Assembly: GCF_040215725.1 (NCBI RefSeq)
Contig: NZ_CP157967.1
Coordinates: 930,001-994,000 of the forward strand
Direction of reading: 5' to 3'
DNA: 64,000 bases
Source of the DNA: Rhizobium sp. ZPR4
Lineage (GTDB): Bacteria > Pseudomonadota > Alphaproteobacteria > Rhizobiales > Rhizobiaceae
The position numbers and the translations under genes are program-made. This document shows positions 17,064 through 26,075 of this stretch, one piece after another. The notes under the pieces are model-generated. The model saw nothing but the letters and a program-made list of their open reading frames with translations, made no database searches and was not told the DNA's origin. Numbering within the stretch: the stretch's first letter is position 1; the number at the start of each line of letters is the position of its first letter.

Positions 17064-17801
17064 TCAGAGCAACGTCCGGCCACCATTGACGGCAAGTTTT
17101 TGGCCCGTGATGAAATCCGCCTTGCTCGAGGCGAGAAAGACGACGGCGTCGGCAATGTCTTCGGGTTTGCCGAAATGGGCAAGCGGCGTATGCGCGAGGT
17201 AGCCGTCCTTTGCCTGCTGTGAAGCGCCGGCATGGCGCTCGACCGGTATCCAGCCGGGGGCAACGAGATTGACCGTGATCCCTTCCGGTGCGAGTTCCCT
17301 TGCCCAGGAACGTGTCATTGCGAGCATGGCGCCCTTGGCTGAGGCGTAGTTGCCGAAATTGGGATTGCCGAGCTCCGCAACCTCGGAGCCGATATTGATG
17401 ACGCGGCCAGACTTGCGCGCCCGCCAATCTGGCAGCACCGCTTGCAGCAGTTCCAACGGCGCTTTGACGAAGAATTCCATCTGATCGAGATAGGTCCGCC
17501 AGGATTGCTCCATGAGCGGCATTTCCGGCTGGGGTCCAGTCGCGTTGTTGACGATGAGATCGACCGGTCCGAGCGATGCCTTGATCTTTTCCAGACCGTC
17601 CACAAGCTGGTCCTTGTCGATCACGCTGAACTGGGCGGCGTAGGCCTGTCCGCCGTGCTGCCGGATGGTCTCGACGACCCTTTCGGCACCCTCGGTATCC
17701 CGGGCATAGTTGACCGCGACAGCCCAGCCGGCCTCCGCAAGCTGTAAGGCGATCACGGCGCCAAGGCCCCGCGAGGCGCCCGTTACCAGTGCTACTTTCA
17801 T
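17064..17801 (-). CDS. Short-chain dehydrogenase/reductase (SDR)
   Basis: A 245-residue NAD(P)-dependent oxidoreductase of the classical SDR family. The cofactor loop is TGASRGLG at residues 7-14, the central motif is NNATGP (a variant of NNAG), and the active site has the serine in INIGSEVAEL and the Tyr/Lys pair in NYASAKGAM. The C-terminal PEDIADAVVFLASSKADFITGQ is typical of the FabG-like group. The Ala/Thr after NN in place of the usual NAG is a mild deviation. The substrate is not inferable. It lies downstream of, and on the same strand as, the aldo/keto reductase at 17909, but a hairpin separates them. Confidence 0.9.
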   Translation of the reverse strand: MKVALVTGASRGLGAVIALQLAEAGWAVAVNYARDTEGAERVVETIRQHGGQAYAAQFSVIDKDQLVDGLEKIKASLGPVDLIVNNATGPQPEMPLMEQSWRTYLDQMEFFVKAPLELLQAVLPDWRARKSGRVINIGSEVAELGNPNFGNYASAKGAMLAMTRSWARELAPEGITVNLVAPGWIPVERHAGASQQAKDGYLAHTPLAHFGKPEDIADAVVFLASSKADFITGQKLAVNGGRTLL

Positions 17802-17864
17802 GGTATTCCTCCTCCAGGCTCGGTTCGAGCCTCTTTACTCACTTTTCTCCATCCAAAGCGTTGT

Positions 17865-17893
17865 GATAGCCGGAAGCGCAGGTTCCGGCTATC
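17865..17893 (-). terminator. Perfect 11-bp hairpin between the aldo/keto reductase and SDR genes
   Basis: GATAGCCGGAA and TTCCGGCTATC are perfect arms around a 7-base loop, directly downstream of the aldo/keto reductase on the minus strand. No clear T run follows (ACAACGCTTT), so it may terminate weakly or protect the mRNA 3' end. Confidence 0.45.
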
Positions 17894-17908
17894 CATGCCA
17901 AAATCGCC

Positions 17909-18895
17909 TTACCAGCGATGATGAACATGCGGCGCGATCAGGCGCTCGTAGATCTCGCGTGTCGCCGCCATGACATCGGCCGAGAGTGGTGCCAGATCGG
18001 CTGCGGCTGCATTGGCCCTGGCCTGCTCGGCATTGCGGGCGCCGGGGATGACGACCGTGACGGCTTCGTTCATCAGGATCCAGCGGAGAGCAAAGGCTGC
18101 CATGCTGGCGCCTGATGGAACCAGCTTGCGGACCTCTTCCACGGCCTGGAGACCGACTTCGAACGGCACGCCGGCAAAGGTCTCGCCGACATCGAAGGCC
18201 TCGCCATGGCGGTTGAAGTTGCGGTGATCGTCGCTGGCGAACTGCGTATCGCGGGTGATCTTGCCTGACAGTAGGCCGGAGGCGAGGGGAACGCGGGCGA
18301 TGACGGCCACGTTCTTGCGCTTGGCTTCCTTGAAGAACAGATGGTCGGGGCGCTGGCGGAAGATGTTGTAGATGATCTGGATGCTGAGCACGCCTGGATA
18401 TTCGATCGCCTTCAGCGCTTCCTCAACCTTCTCGACGCTGACGCCGTATCCCCTGATCTTGCCAGCCTTCTTTAGTTCGTCGAGCCCGGCAAAAACCTCT
18501 GGCCGATAGAGGACTTCGGTCGGCGGGCAATGAAGCTGCACGAGATCGAGGCTTTCGACGCCGAGGTTTTTCAGGCTGCGATCGATGAAGCCTTCGAGAT
18601 TGGCCTTGTTATAGCCGTCGGCGACATGCGGGTTCAACCGACGGCCGGCCTTGGTCGCCACCATCGGCCGCTCGCCGCCGCGCGCCTTCAGCACGTCAGC
18701 GATGATTTTCTCCGAGCGGCCGTCGCCATAGACGTCGGCAGTGTCGATGAAGGTCATGCCGGCATCGAGGGCGGCATTCAGCGCTGCGCGGCCGTCGGCC
18801 TCGCTGACATCTCCCCATGCGCCGCCGATCTGCCAGGCTCCGAAGCCGACATCGGTCACGATAAAGGGCGTCCGTCCGAAAGCATGATGTCTCAT
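17909..18895 (-). CDS. Aldo/keto reductase family oxidoreductase
   Basis: A 328-residue (beta/alpha)8-barrel NADPH-dependent reductase. The catalytic tetrad is visible: Asp in FIDTADVYG, Tyr in the same motif, Lys in MVATKAGRR, and His in LVQLHCPP. The C-terminal cofactor site is VTVVIPGARNAEQARANAAA. The family reduces aldehydes and ketones; this member resembles the general stress or auxin-induced-protein-like branch, with no defined substrate. ATG at 18895 was chosen because GAGGAG lies upstream; the frame is open to 19006 but without a ribosome site. It is divergent from the nuclease gene at 19120. Confidence 0.92.
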   Translation of the reverse strand: MRHHAFGRTPFIVTDVGFGAWQIGGAWGDVSEADGRAALNAALDAGMTFIDTADVYGDGRSEKIIADVLKARGGERPMVATKAGRRLNPHVADGYNKANLEGFIDRSLKNLGVESLDLVQLHCPPTEVLYRPEVFAGLDELKKAGKIRGYGVSVEKVEEALKAIEYPGVLSIQIIYNIFRQRPDHLFFKEAKRKNVAVIARVPLASGLLSGKITRDTQFASDDHRNFNRHGEAFDVGETFAGVPFEVGLQAVEEVRKLVPSGASMAAFALRWILMNEAVTVVIPGARNAEQARANAAAADLAPLSADVMAATREIYERLIAPHVHHRW

Positions 18896-19119
18896 ACGAT
18901 GTCTCCTCTCTTTTGCTCGCAAGATGATAGGGCAGTAGCAGCCGTCCGACAGGGCCACAAGCGCACATCGGCGATCAAGGATCGCAATCGCGTGACTGTG
19001 AAACATTGGCAGGCGCGCGCCGGCTTACGAAACCGTTGGATGAAGCCGCCGGCGCGGTATTCACAGCGCCTTCGTTTCCTTAAAAGGGGAGATCGGATTT
19101 CTGACTGTTATCGGAGCCC

Positions 19120-20355
19120 ATGCCCTCTTTCAGCTTCATTCATGCCGCCGATCTGCATCTTGGCAGCCCGTTCCAGGGCCTTGCCTTGAAGGATGCCGCC
19201 GTCGCTGCCGTCTTCGTCGAAGCCAGCCGCAAGGCCTTCTCGACGCTTGTGGGGCTGGCGATCGAGAAGCGGGTCGATTTCTTCGTCATTGCCGGCGATG
19301 TCTATGACGGCGACTGGAAGGACAACAAGATCGGTCTGTTCTTCAATCGCGAAATGGCGCGGCTGGAGCGGGCGGGCATTCCGGTCTACCTGCTGCGCGG
19401 CAATCACGATGCGGCAAGCGTTATCACCAAGACCATCACATTGCCGCCAAATGTTCATGAGTTTCCGACCGGAAAGCCGGGCAGCGTCAGGCTGGAGGCG
19501 CTGAAGGTGGCGCTGCACGGCCAGGGCTTTGCCGAACGGTCCGCCAACGACAATCTGGCAATTAGCTATCCTGCACCCGTCTCCGGTTGGTTCAATATCG
19601 GTATCCTCCATACTTCGCTGACCGGCCGCGAGCCGCATGCGCCCTATGCACCGTGCTCCGTCGAGGACCTGCGCTCGCGCGGCTATGACTACTGGGCGCT
19701 CGGTCATGTGCATGATTTCGAAGTGGTGGCGCAGGACCCGCTGGTCATCTTTCCGGGCAATCTGCAGGGCCGCAGTATCCGCGAGCGGGGTGCCAAGGGC
19801 GCGGTGCTGGTGAGCGTCGAAGACGGACGTATCGAACATCAGCGCATCATCGTCGATGAGGCGCGTTTCGCCCAGGCCGATATCGCTATTGGCCCGGAGG
19901 ACGATCAATCGGCGATCCTCCGTCGCGTCGAGCAGGCGGTGCAGCCCTTGGCCGACGAGATGGATGGGCGCATGACAGCGCTTCGCGTCCGGCTTTCGGG
20001 GGTGACGCCGCTGCATGGCGCGATCGCCGCCAACCGCCAGCAATGGCGTGACGAGGTGGAAGCCGCCTGTCACCGCGTGCATGAGGATATCTGGCTGGAA
20101 AAGCTGGAGCTGCGGTTGGAGCCGCCACCGGAGAAATCGGCGGACGTGGACGGCGCGCTCGATCTGCGCCAGCTTCTCACCGAGCATGCCGGCGATACCG
20201 ATATCGCGGCGGAAGCAGGTCGGTTGACAGACGAGATCGCCGTGCGCCTGCCGGGTGGTCTTGGCGCAACGGAGCAGCCGCTGGACGATAGCATGGAAGC
20301 TCTCATCGAAGAGGCGCGGCAATTGCTGCTCGCACGCGGGCAGGGGGCTGCCTGA
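19120..20355 (+). CDS. Metallophosphoesterase DNA repair exonuclease (YhaO/SbcD-like)
   Basis: A 411-residue calcineurin-like phosphoesterase. The metal-binding motifs are in order: FIHAADLHLGSPF (D11, H13), FVIAGDVYDGDW, YLLRGNHDAAS, and the C-terminal pair GILHTSLTG and LGHVHDFEV. This is the nuclease half of Mre11/SbcD-type complexes; YhaO-type proteins carry a longer C-terminal region like this one (residues 250-411). The stop codon overlaps the start of the next gene by one base (TGATG), so the two are translationally coupled and very likely form one complex. Proposed role: processing of DNA ends or blocked structures. Confidence 0.88.
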   Translation: MPSFSFIHAADLHLGSPFQGLALKDAAVAAVFVEASRKAFSTLVGLAIEKRVDFFVIAGDVYDGDWKDNKIGLFFNREMARLERAGIPVYLLRGNHDAASVITKTITLPPNVHEFPTGKPGSVRLEALKVALHGQGFAERSANDNLAISYPAPVSGWFNIGILHTSLTGREPHAPYAPCSVEDLRSRGYDYWALGHVHDFEVVAQDPLVIFPGNLQGRSIRERGAKGAVLVSVEDGRIEHQRIIVDEARFAQADIAIGPEDDQSAILRRVEQAVQPLADEMDGRMTALRVRLSGVTPLHGAIAANRQQWRDEVEAACHRVHEDIWLEKLELRLEPPPEKSADVDGALDLRQLLTEHAGDTDIAAEAGRLTDEIAVRLPGGLGATEQPLDDSMEALIEEARQLLLARGQGAA

Positions 20356-23300
20356 TGCGCTTTACCCGGCTCGATATTCTCCGCTATGGCGCGCTGACCG
20401 ACCGCGCGCTCGATTTTCGCCCCGGCGCGCGGCTGCATGTGATCTATGGTCCGAACGAGGCAGGCAAATCCTCGGCCTTGAGCGCGATCTCCGATCTTCT
20501 GTTCGGCTTCCCCACAGCCGCCGAGCAAAGCTTCCTGCACGAGCCTGGAACCCTGCGGATCGGCGCTGATATCAGTGCGCGCGATGGCGCCAAGCTGAGC
20601 TTCCGTCGCCGCCGCGGCCGCAAGGGAACGCTGCTGGCCCCCGATGACAAGGAATCGCCGCTCGCCGAGGACGCACTTTCGCCCTTCCTCGGCAATTTGA
20701 GCCGCGATGTCTTCGAGCGCGCCTTCGGCCTCGACTCGCAAAGGCTGCGGCAGGGCGCGACCGCCATGCTGCGTAGCGGCGGCGAGATCGGCAGCCTGCT
20801 GTTTTCGGCCGCTTCCGGCCTCACCGGCCTGTCCCGTCTGCGCCAATCGCTGGAGGCCGAGGCCGATGGCATCTATGCGGCCCGACGCTCGAAGGACCGC
20901 AGCTTTTATCAGGCTCTCGACCGCTACGAAGATGCGCGCAAGGCCGAGCGGGACAACGAGCTGAAATCCGGCGACTGGAAAAAGCTTCTTGCCGAGGCGG
21001 CAGAGCTGGAGACGGAACTGGAGCGGCTGCAGGCGGAGCGCCGTGGCACGCGCGAGGCGCTCGATCGGCTGAAGCGGCTGAAGACCCTGCAGCCCTTGCT
21101 ATCAGAAATCGATGCGGAAACCCTCGCACTTAATAATCTTTCCGATCTTGCCGCCATCCCGGACAGCTTTGCTGACAAGCTTGAACAGAGACTGCGCGAC
21201 AAACAAGCAAGCGAAGAGGAGCTGCGACGGGCGCAGCAAGCGGTTCTTCGTGCAGAGGAAGACCTTTCGCGCATTCACATCGATGAAGCGCTGCTGCAGA
21301 TGTCGGGCGATGTCACGCAGCTTTTTGCCGATACCGGCAACTACCGTGCCCAGCGCCACGATCTGCCTCGCGTCGATCAGGAGCTCGCCGGTTACGACAC
21401 GACGCTGTCGCAGCTGGCTCGTCGTCTCGGTCTTGCCGAAGCCGAACTGGAGCGGCAGCAGCCAAGCGATATCGATCGTGCGCGCCTGTCCGAGTTGGTG
21501 GATGAGGGCAAGCAGCTTGTGCGGGAGATGCAGTCTCTCGCCGTGCAAGCCGAAAGCGAGCGCAGGCAGCTTGCGGCTCTTGAAAGGGACAGCCTGGCCG
21601 GCCGGCTGATCGATCCGCGGTCCTATATCGATCAGCTGGAGGCGCTGGGCACCGACCTCTCGGCCCTCAGCCGCCTCGACGGTCTGGAAACACAGATACG
21701 CCGCATCGAATCTGATCTAGCTGAGGCTGCGGGACGGCTGCAGCCACCGATCGGTGACATCGATATATTATTCTCGGTGCCGCTGCCGGAAGCGACTGAA
21801 ATTACAGGGCATCGCGATGCCATCGACGCGGCCCGATCGAAGGTGCGCGAGGCAGCCAGCAAGCTGCAGACCTATGACGAGCAATTGGCAGAGATAGAAC
21901 GCACGCTCGCGGAAGCCGAGCGCACCGGGTCGGTCATCACCCGAGAGCAGATCATCGCCGCGCGCGAAAGCCGTGATGCGCAATGGACCTCGATCCAGCA
22001 AAAGTGGACGGAGGGCGCGGCTCCGGAAGCGAAGGTTCTTGCCGCACTGACCGTTGGCGTCGCCGAGGCGGATCGTCTGGCAGATGCCGCCTTGAGCGAT
22101 GCGGATCGTGTCGCGCGCCATGCCGATTATCGCTTGCGTCAAGCGCGCTTGTTGCAGGAGCGCGAAGAGGCTTCCGGTCGGCTCAAGGACTTCGAGAAAG
22201 CGCTGAAGGGCGCGCAGACAACCTTTGCTGCCCTTTTCGAACCCTGCGGTATCGATGCCCTCGATCCTTCGACCATGCTGGAATGGCGACGTGGAGTGGA
22301 GCTGCTGCGGCGCGAGCGCAAGGCATTGCGGGATCTGGTGGACGCACGCGATGAGAATGCGCTGGCGGAAGGCCGCGTCTTGCCTGCCTTGCAGGATATC
22401 GTTGAGGCGAGCGGCTACAAGAGCGGCCGCCTTCCGCCGGCCGCGATTGCGGAAGGTTTACGCAAGCATCTGCGCCTTCTTTCGGAACGCTGGAGCGAAA
22501 GCCGCACGCGGGAAGGTGAGATCGGTGCGGCGCGCGATCGGCTGGCCCGGTTTGACGACCAGCAGCACACCTTCGAACGACAACATGCCGAGTGGCGCAG
22601 TGCCTTCGCCAAAGCCGTTGAACTGCTTGGGCTACCGTCCGACACGACCCTGGACATGGCGACTGCCGCCCTGAAGGCATGGCAGGAGCTGCCCGATGTT
22701 CTGGCAGAGCGCGAAAACCGTCTGCGTCGCGTCAATGGCATGCGCCGCGACATGGCGGATTTCGAGCGGCAGCTGGCGACGCTTGGTGCCAATAGCGGCT
22801 ATGAGCTGGATCATCTGCCGCCGGATGCTGCCGCCGAGGCGCTGCATACGCGCGTCAACGCCATGCGCGGCGAATTGAAGAAGCGCGATGGTCTCGAAGA
22901 AGAACGGCAGCGTGGGGAAGGGCTGGTGACACGCCAGGAGGCAGCGCTTGCCGCTATTGCTGGCGATCTCGACCAATTAACTGCTGATCTCGGCGGTGTC
23001 GAAGATCTGCCGGCACTGCTCTTGCGGCTGCGCGAGCGTATGCGTCTCGCCACGCGCCTCGTCGAAAGCCGCGATCGTTTCCGCCAGCAGGCTGATGGCA
23101 AGGCTGAGGACGATCTCCGTACGGAACTTGCCGGCTTCGAGCGCGTTGCCGCCGACCTCGAAGTCGAGCGATTGACTGAGGAAGATCAGCGGCAGTTTGC
23201 CTTGCATGGCGAGCTTTCCGCACGGCTCGCGGAGAATCGCCGCCAACGGCAGGCCCTGGAAACCGGCGTCAGCGCAGAATACGCGGTTTTCGAAAAACTC

Positions 23301-23810
23301 TCGGCCGAGCAGGAGGCAAAGGACCTCGCGCGACAATGGGTCGTCCTCAAGATCGCAGTGCGCATGCTGGCTGGTTCGATGGAAGCCTATCGCGAGAAGC
23401 AGGCCGATCCCGTCATCCGGCGTGCCGGCGAACTGTTTTCGCAGCTGACGGGCGGCCGGTTCTCCCGCCTTGTCGAAGCGCATGATGAAAGCGATGCGCT
23501 ACAGCTGCTGGCGGAACGCGCTGCCGGCGAACGCGTGCCGCTGGATGGTCTTAGCGAGGGCACGGGCGACCAGCTCTATCTCGCACTGCGGCTGGCATTT
23601 CTCGAAGATTATTCCGCCCGTAACGAGCCGGCGCCGTTGATCGTCGATGACATTTTCCAGACTTTCGATGATGAGCGCGTTCGGGCCGGTCTGCAAGTGC
23701 TGGCCGCGACGGCCGATCGTTTCCAGACGATCCTGTTTACCCATGAGAGGAGTGTGGTCGACATCGCCAAAAGCGAGATCGGCAAGGATTTGGATCTGAT
23801 TCAGCTCTGA
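20355..23810 (+). CDS. SMC/Rad50-like AAA ATPase (YhaN/SbcC-like), partner of YhaO
   Basis: A 1,151-residue ABC-type ATPase. The N-terminal half-site is MRFTRLDILRYGALTDRALDF with Walker A GPNEAGKS at residues 32-39. Long Glu/Arg/Leu/Gln-rich coiled-coil segments occupy most of residues 170-1010 and form two antiparallel arms. The C-terminal half has the signature DGLSEGTGDQLYLALRLA and Walker B LIVDDIFQTFDD, followed by the His switch LFTHERSVV. No CxxC zinc hook is visible at the centre, unlike Rad50, which fits the YhaN branch. It starts at 20355 overlapping the nuclease stop. It is convergent with the glycosyltransferase at 23833, with only 22 bases between them. Confidence 0.9.
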   Translation: MRFTRLDILRYGALTDRALDFRPGARLHVIYGPNEAGKSSALSAISDLLFGFPTAAEQSFLHEPGTLRIGADISARDGAKLSFRRRRGRKGTLLAPDDKESPLAEDALSPFLGNLSRDVFERAFGLDSQRLRQGATAMLRSGGEIGSLLFSAASGLTGLSRLRQSLEAEADGIYAARRSKDRSFYQALDRYEDARKAERDNELKSGDWKKLLAEAAELETELERLQAERRGTREALDRLKRLKTLQPLLSEIDAETLALNNLSDLAAIPDSFADKLEQRLRDKQASEEELRRAQQAVLRAEEDLSRIHIDEALLQMSGDVTQLFADTGNYRAQRHDLPRVDQELAGYDTTLSQLARRLGLAEAELERQQPSDIDRARLSELVDEGKQLVREMQSLAVQAESERRQLAALERDSLAGRLIDPRSYIDQLEALGTDLSALSRLDGLETQIRRIESDLAEAAGRLQPPIGDIDILFSVPLPEATEITGHRDAIDAARSKVREAASKLQTYDEQLAEIERTLAEAERTGSVITREQIIAARESRDAQWTSIQQKWTEGAAPEAKVLAALTVGVAEADRLADAALSDADRVARHADYRLRQARLLQEREEASGRLKDFEKALKGAQTTFAALFEPCGIDALDPSTMLEWRRGVELLRRERKALRDLVDARDENALAEGRVLPALQDIVEASGYKSGRLPPAAIAEGLRKHLRLLSERWSESRTREGEIGAARDRLARFDDQQHTFERQHAEWRSAFAKAVELLGLPSDTTLDMATAALKAWQELPDVLAERENRLRRVNGMRRDMADFERQLATLGANSGYELDHLPPDAAAEALHTRVNAMRGELKKRDGLEEERQRGEGLVTRQEAALAAIAGDLDQLTADLGGVEDLPALLLRLRERMRLATRLVESRDRFRQQADGKAEDDLRTELAGFERVAADLEVERLTEEDQRQFALHGELSARLAENRRQRQALETGVSAEYAVFEKLSAEQEAKDLARQWVVLKIAVRMLAGSMEAYREKQADPVIRRAGELFSQLTGGRFSRLVEAHDESDALQLLAERAAGERVPLDGLSEGTGDQLYLALRLAFLEDYSARNEPAPLIVDDIFQTFDDERVRAGLQVLAATADRFQTILFTHERSVVDIAKSEIGKDLDLIQL

Positions 23811-23832
23811 CGCGGCCTGCCGGAAAATCGCG

Positions 23833-26019
23833 CTACGACATCGACGGGATACGCAATTGCGTCGGCACCACGATCCTCGGGTCAGACTTGTCACGGCTAT
23901 AGGCCGGGTTTAGCGCGCGGTCGATGAAGCCCTGCGTGTCATGCAGCCGGCGCAGGTTCTGCTTTTCCTGTTCGAAGCGCTTCTTCCGCTCGCCGGATTT
24001 GTCCGAGCCGCGCGACAGCGATTCATGATGATAGAGACAGGCAAAGGGCGTCCAGACGATACGATAGCCGGCCTTGTGCGCCCGCAGGCAATAATCCACG
24101 TCATTATAGGCGACCGCGAAATTCTCCTCGTCGAAGAGGCCGATCTTCCGCAGGCAGTCCCCCGAGATCAGCATCACCGCTCCGGTCACGCAGGTCATTG
24201 TGTTGCGCACATGCAGCCGGTTCATCGGTCCGCCGAACTCCTTCGGCTTGTTCAAGTACCAGTGACCAGCAAGTCCTCCGAAGCCGATCACGACACCGGC
24301 ATGCTGCATCTTGTCGTTGGCGAAGAGCAGTTTGGCGCCGACGATGCCGGTCCTGTCATAGGCGAGGCAGGAGACCATCTCCTTCAACCAGCCCGCCTCG
24401 ATGACTTCGACGTCGTTATTCAGGATGAGATAATGCTCTCCCGTCGCTGCGCTCAGGCCGCGATTGACCGAGCGCGAGAAATTGAAGGCCTCCGGTGTGA
24501 CGAAGGCGGAAAAGCGCGGTTCGGACTGTTGATAGCGCTCGTAGAGATCGAGGACCCGTTGATCCGTAGAGCCGTTGTCGATGACCAGGACTTCGAAATT
24601 CGGATAATCCGTCTTTTGGAAGAGATCGCCGAGGATACGGGAGATCAGATCGAGATTATCCTTGCTCGGGATGACGATCGAAATTTTCGGCCATTCATGA
24701 GGCGCTTCGAAGACGACCCGGTGCAGGGTCTTTGTGAGAGCGTCTTCCACGGCGATCGCGCGCTGCTGTCGCTCGAATCTCTCTGCCAGTGCCTTCCTGG
24801 CATTGGTCGTGGCGGCATCCATGAATTTGCGTGAATAGGTCTTGCCGTTACGGCGCCACCAATAGGCAGGGTAGGGCAGATGAAGGATGCTGTTTTCGGG
24901 AACGCCCTCCAGATAGCGCAGCAGCAGATCGTAATCCTGCGAGCCGTCATATCCTGTGCGGAGATAGCCGATATCCCGAAGCCGGCTGTGGCGATAGATG
25001 GAGAAGTGGTTGATGTAATTGACGCCCGTCAGCAGCACGGGATCATAGGCTGGCTTCAGCATGGCGCCGGTCGGCTTCAAGGTGTCGTCGACCACCAGCT
25101 CGTCGGTGTAAAGGAAGTTCGCATCCGGATTTTGCTCCAGCGTATGCCGGATGAGCTTGAAGGCATGCGGTGCGATGACGTCGTCGTGGTCGAGAAGGGC
25201 GATCCATTGTCCTTGCGCATGCGACAGGCCGGCATTCGTGGCCACTGCAATCCCGCCGTTGCGTTCGTTCAGCACGAAGCGGACATTGTCTTTCGATTGC
25301 CGGCTCTGATACCACTGCCGCGTTTCCGGCGACGTCGAGCCGTCATCGCTCAGGATGAGCTCGGTGCCTGTTTCGCCCTGATCCTCGAAGGATTTGATGA
25401 GGTCGTCCAGATAGCGGGTCGGCGCGTTGTAGACTGGGACGACGACGCTTAGCCAAGTTCCCGTTGTTGCGGATACCGGTACCGTCTCCATGGCGAGGGC
25501 AAGCCCATAGCTGGCGTCGGCATATTGCACGGTCAGACTTGCGGCGCGCCGCCTGAAGCGCAGCCTGGGCAATTTCATCCAATGTTGGGGCAGTTTGCCG
25601 AGATCGACACGCTTGGTTCGTCCATCCAGTTCAAGAAGGGTCGAAATATATCCTTCGGCCGATTTCTCGGACGCAAAGGCCCTGGCGGCGAACTGGAACA
25701 TGGTCGGGAAGCTGGCTGGGTCGGCACGCAGGGCGCAGATGGAGCCGACCGAACCGATGTCGGCGGTGATGACGAAGCGATGCCCTTCCGGAAGGGAGAC
25801 TGCATCCTTCTCTCGGAAGCCATAGCCGCGATTGATATAGAATTTTGGATCTATGGGTTCGTCCGTCGCGATGACATGGATGACGACCAGTTTCTTTCGC
25901 AGGGGCGAAAATCTGATCTCGAAAGCCGGATCATCACCCAGGGATTTCCATAGGCTGAGATCGGCGTCAGCAGATATTTCCCGTTCGAGATCGGCGTTCG
26001 GTATGATTTTGAGTGTCAT
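23833..26019 (-). CDS. Two-domain family 2 glycosyltransferase
   Basis: A protein of about 728 residues with two GT-A (GT2) catalytic domains in tandem. The first starts at LSVVVPVYNAPTRYLDDLI, with ELILSDDGSTS and the metal-binding LLDHDDV. The second starts at KISIVIPSKDNLDLI, with VLVIDNGSTD, LNNDVEV and a C-terminal NDVDYCLRAHKAGYR acceptor region. An N-terminal domain of about 190 residues has no recognised fold. Such enzymes add two successive sugars to surface polysaccharide chains. ATG at 26019 is proposed; a GTG at 26040 in the same frame would add 7 residues, and neither has a strong ribosome site. It is the last gene of the minus-strand polysaccharide arm. Confidence 0.88.
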   Translation of the reverse strand: MTLKIIPNADLEREISADADLSLWKSLGDDPAFEIRFSPLRKKLVVIHVIATDEPIDPKFYINRGYGFREKDAVSLPEGHRFVITADIGSVGSICALRADPASFPTMFQFAARAFASEKSAEGYISTLLELDGRTKRVDLGKLPQHWMKLPRLRFRRRAASLTVQYADASYGLALAMETVPVSATTGTWLSVVVPVYNAPTRYLDDLIKSFEDQGETGTELILSDDGSTSPETRQWYQSRQSKDNVRFVLNERNGGIAVATNAGLSHAQGQWIALLDHDDVIAPHAFKLIRHTLEQNPDANFLYTDELVVDDTLKPTGAMLKPAYDPVLLTGVNYINHFSIYRHSRLRDIGYLRTGYDGSQDYDLLLRYLEGVPENSILHLPYPAYWWRRNGKTYSRKFMDAATTNARKALAERFERQQRAIAVEDALTKTLHRVVFEAPHEWPKISIVIPSKDNLDLISRILGDLFQKTDYPNFEVLVIDNGSTDQRVLDLYERYQQSEPRFSAFVTPEAFNFSRSVNRGLSAATGEHYLILNNDVEVIEAGWLKEMVSCLAYDRTGIVGAKLLFANDKMQHAGVVIGFGGLAGHWYLNKPKEFGGPMNRLHVRNTMTCVTGAVMLISGDCLRKIGLFDEENFAVAYNDVDYCLRAHKAGYRIVWTPFACLYHHESLSRGSDKSGERKKRFEQEKQNLRRLHDTQGFIDRALNPAYSRDKSDPRIVVPTQLRIPSMS

Positions 26020-26075
26020 CGAAATATTGATTTCATCCACATGCGAGGAGAGGCATTGCCCGCGAAATTTTTGAC

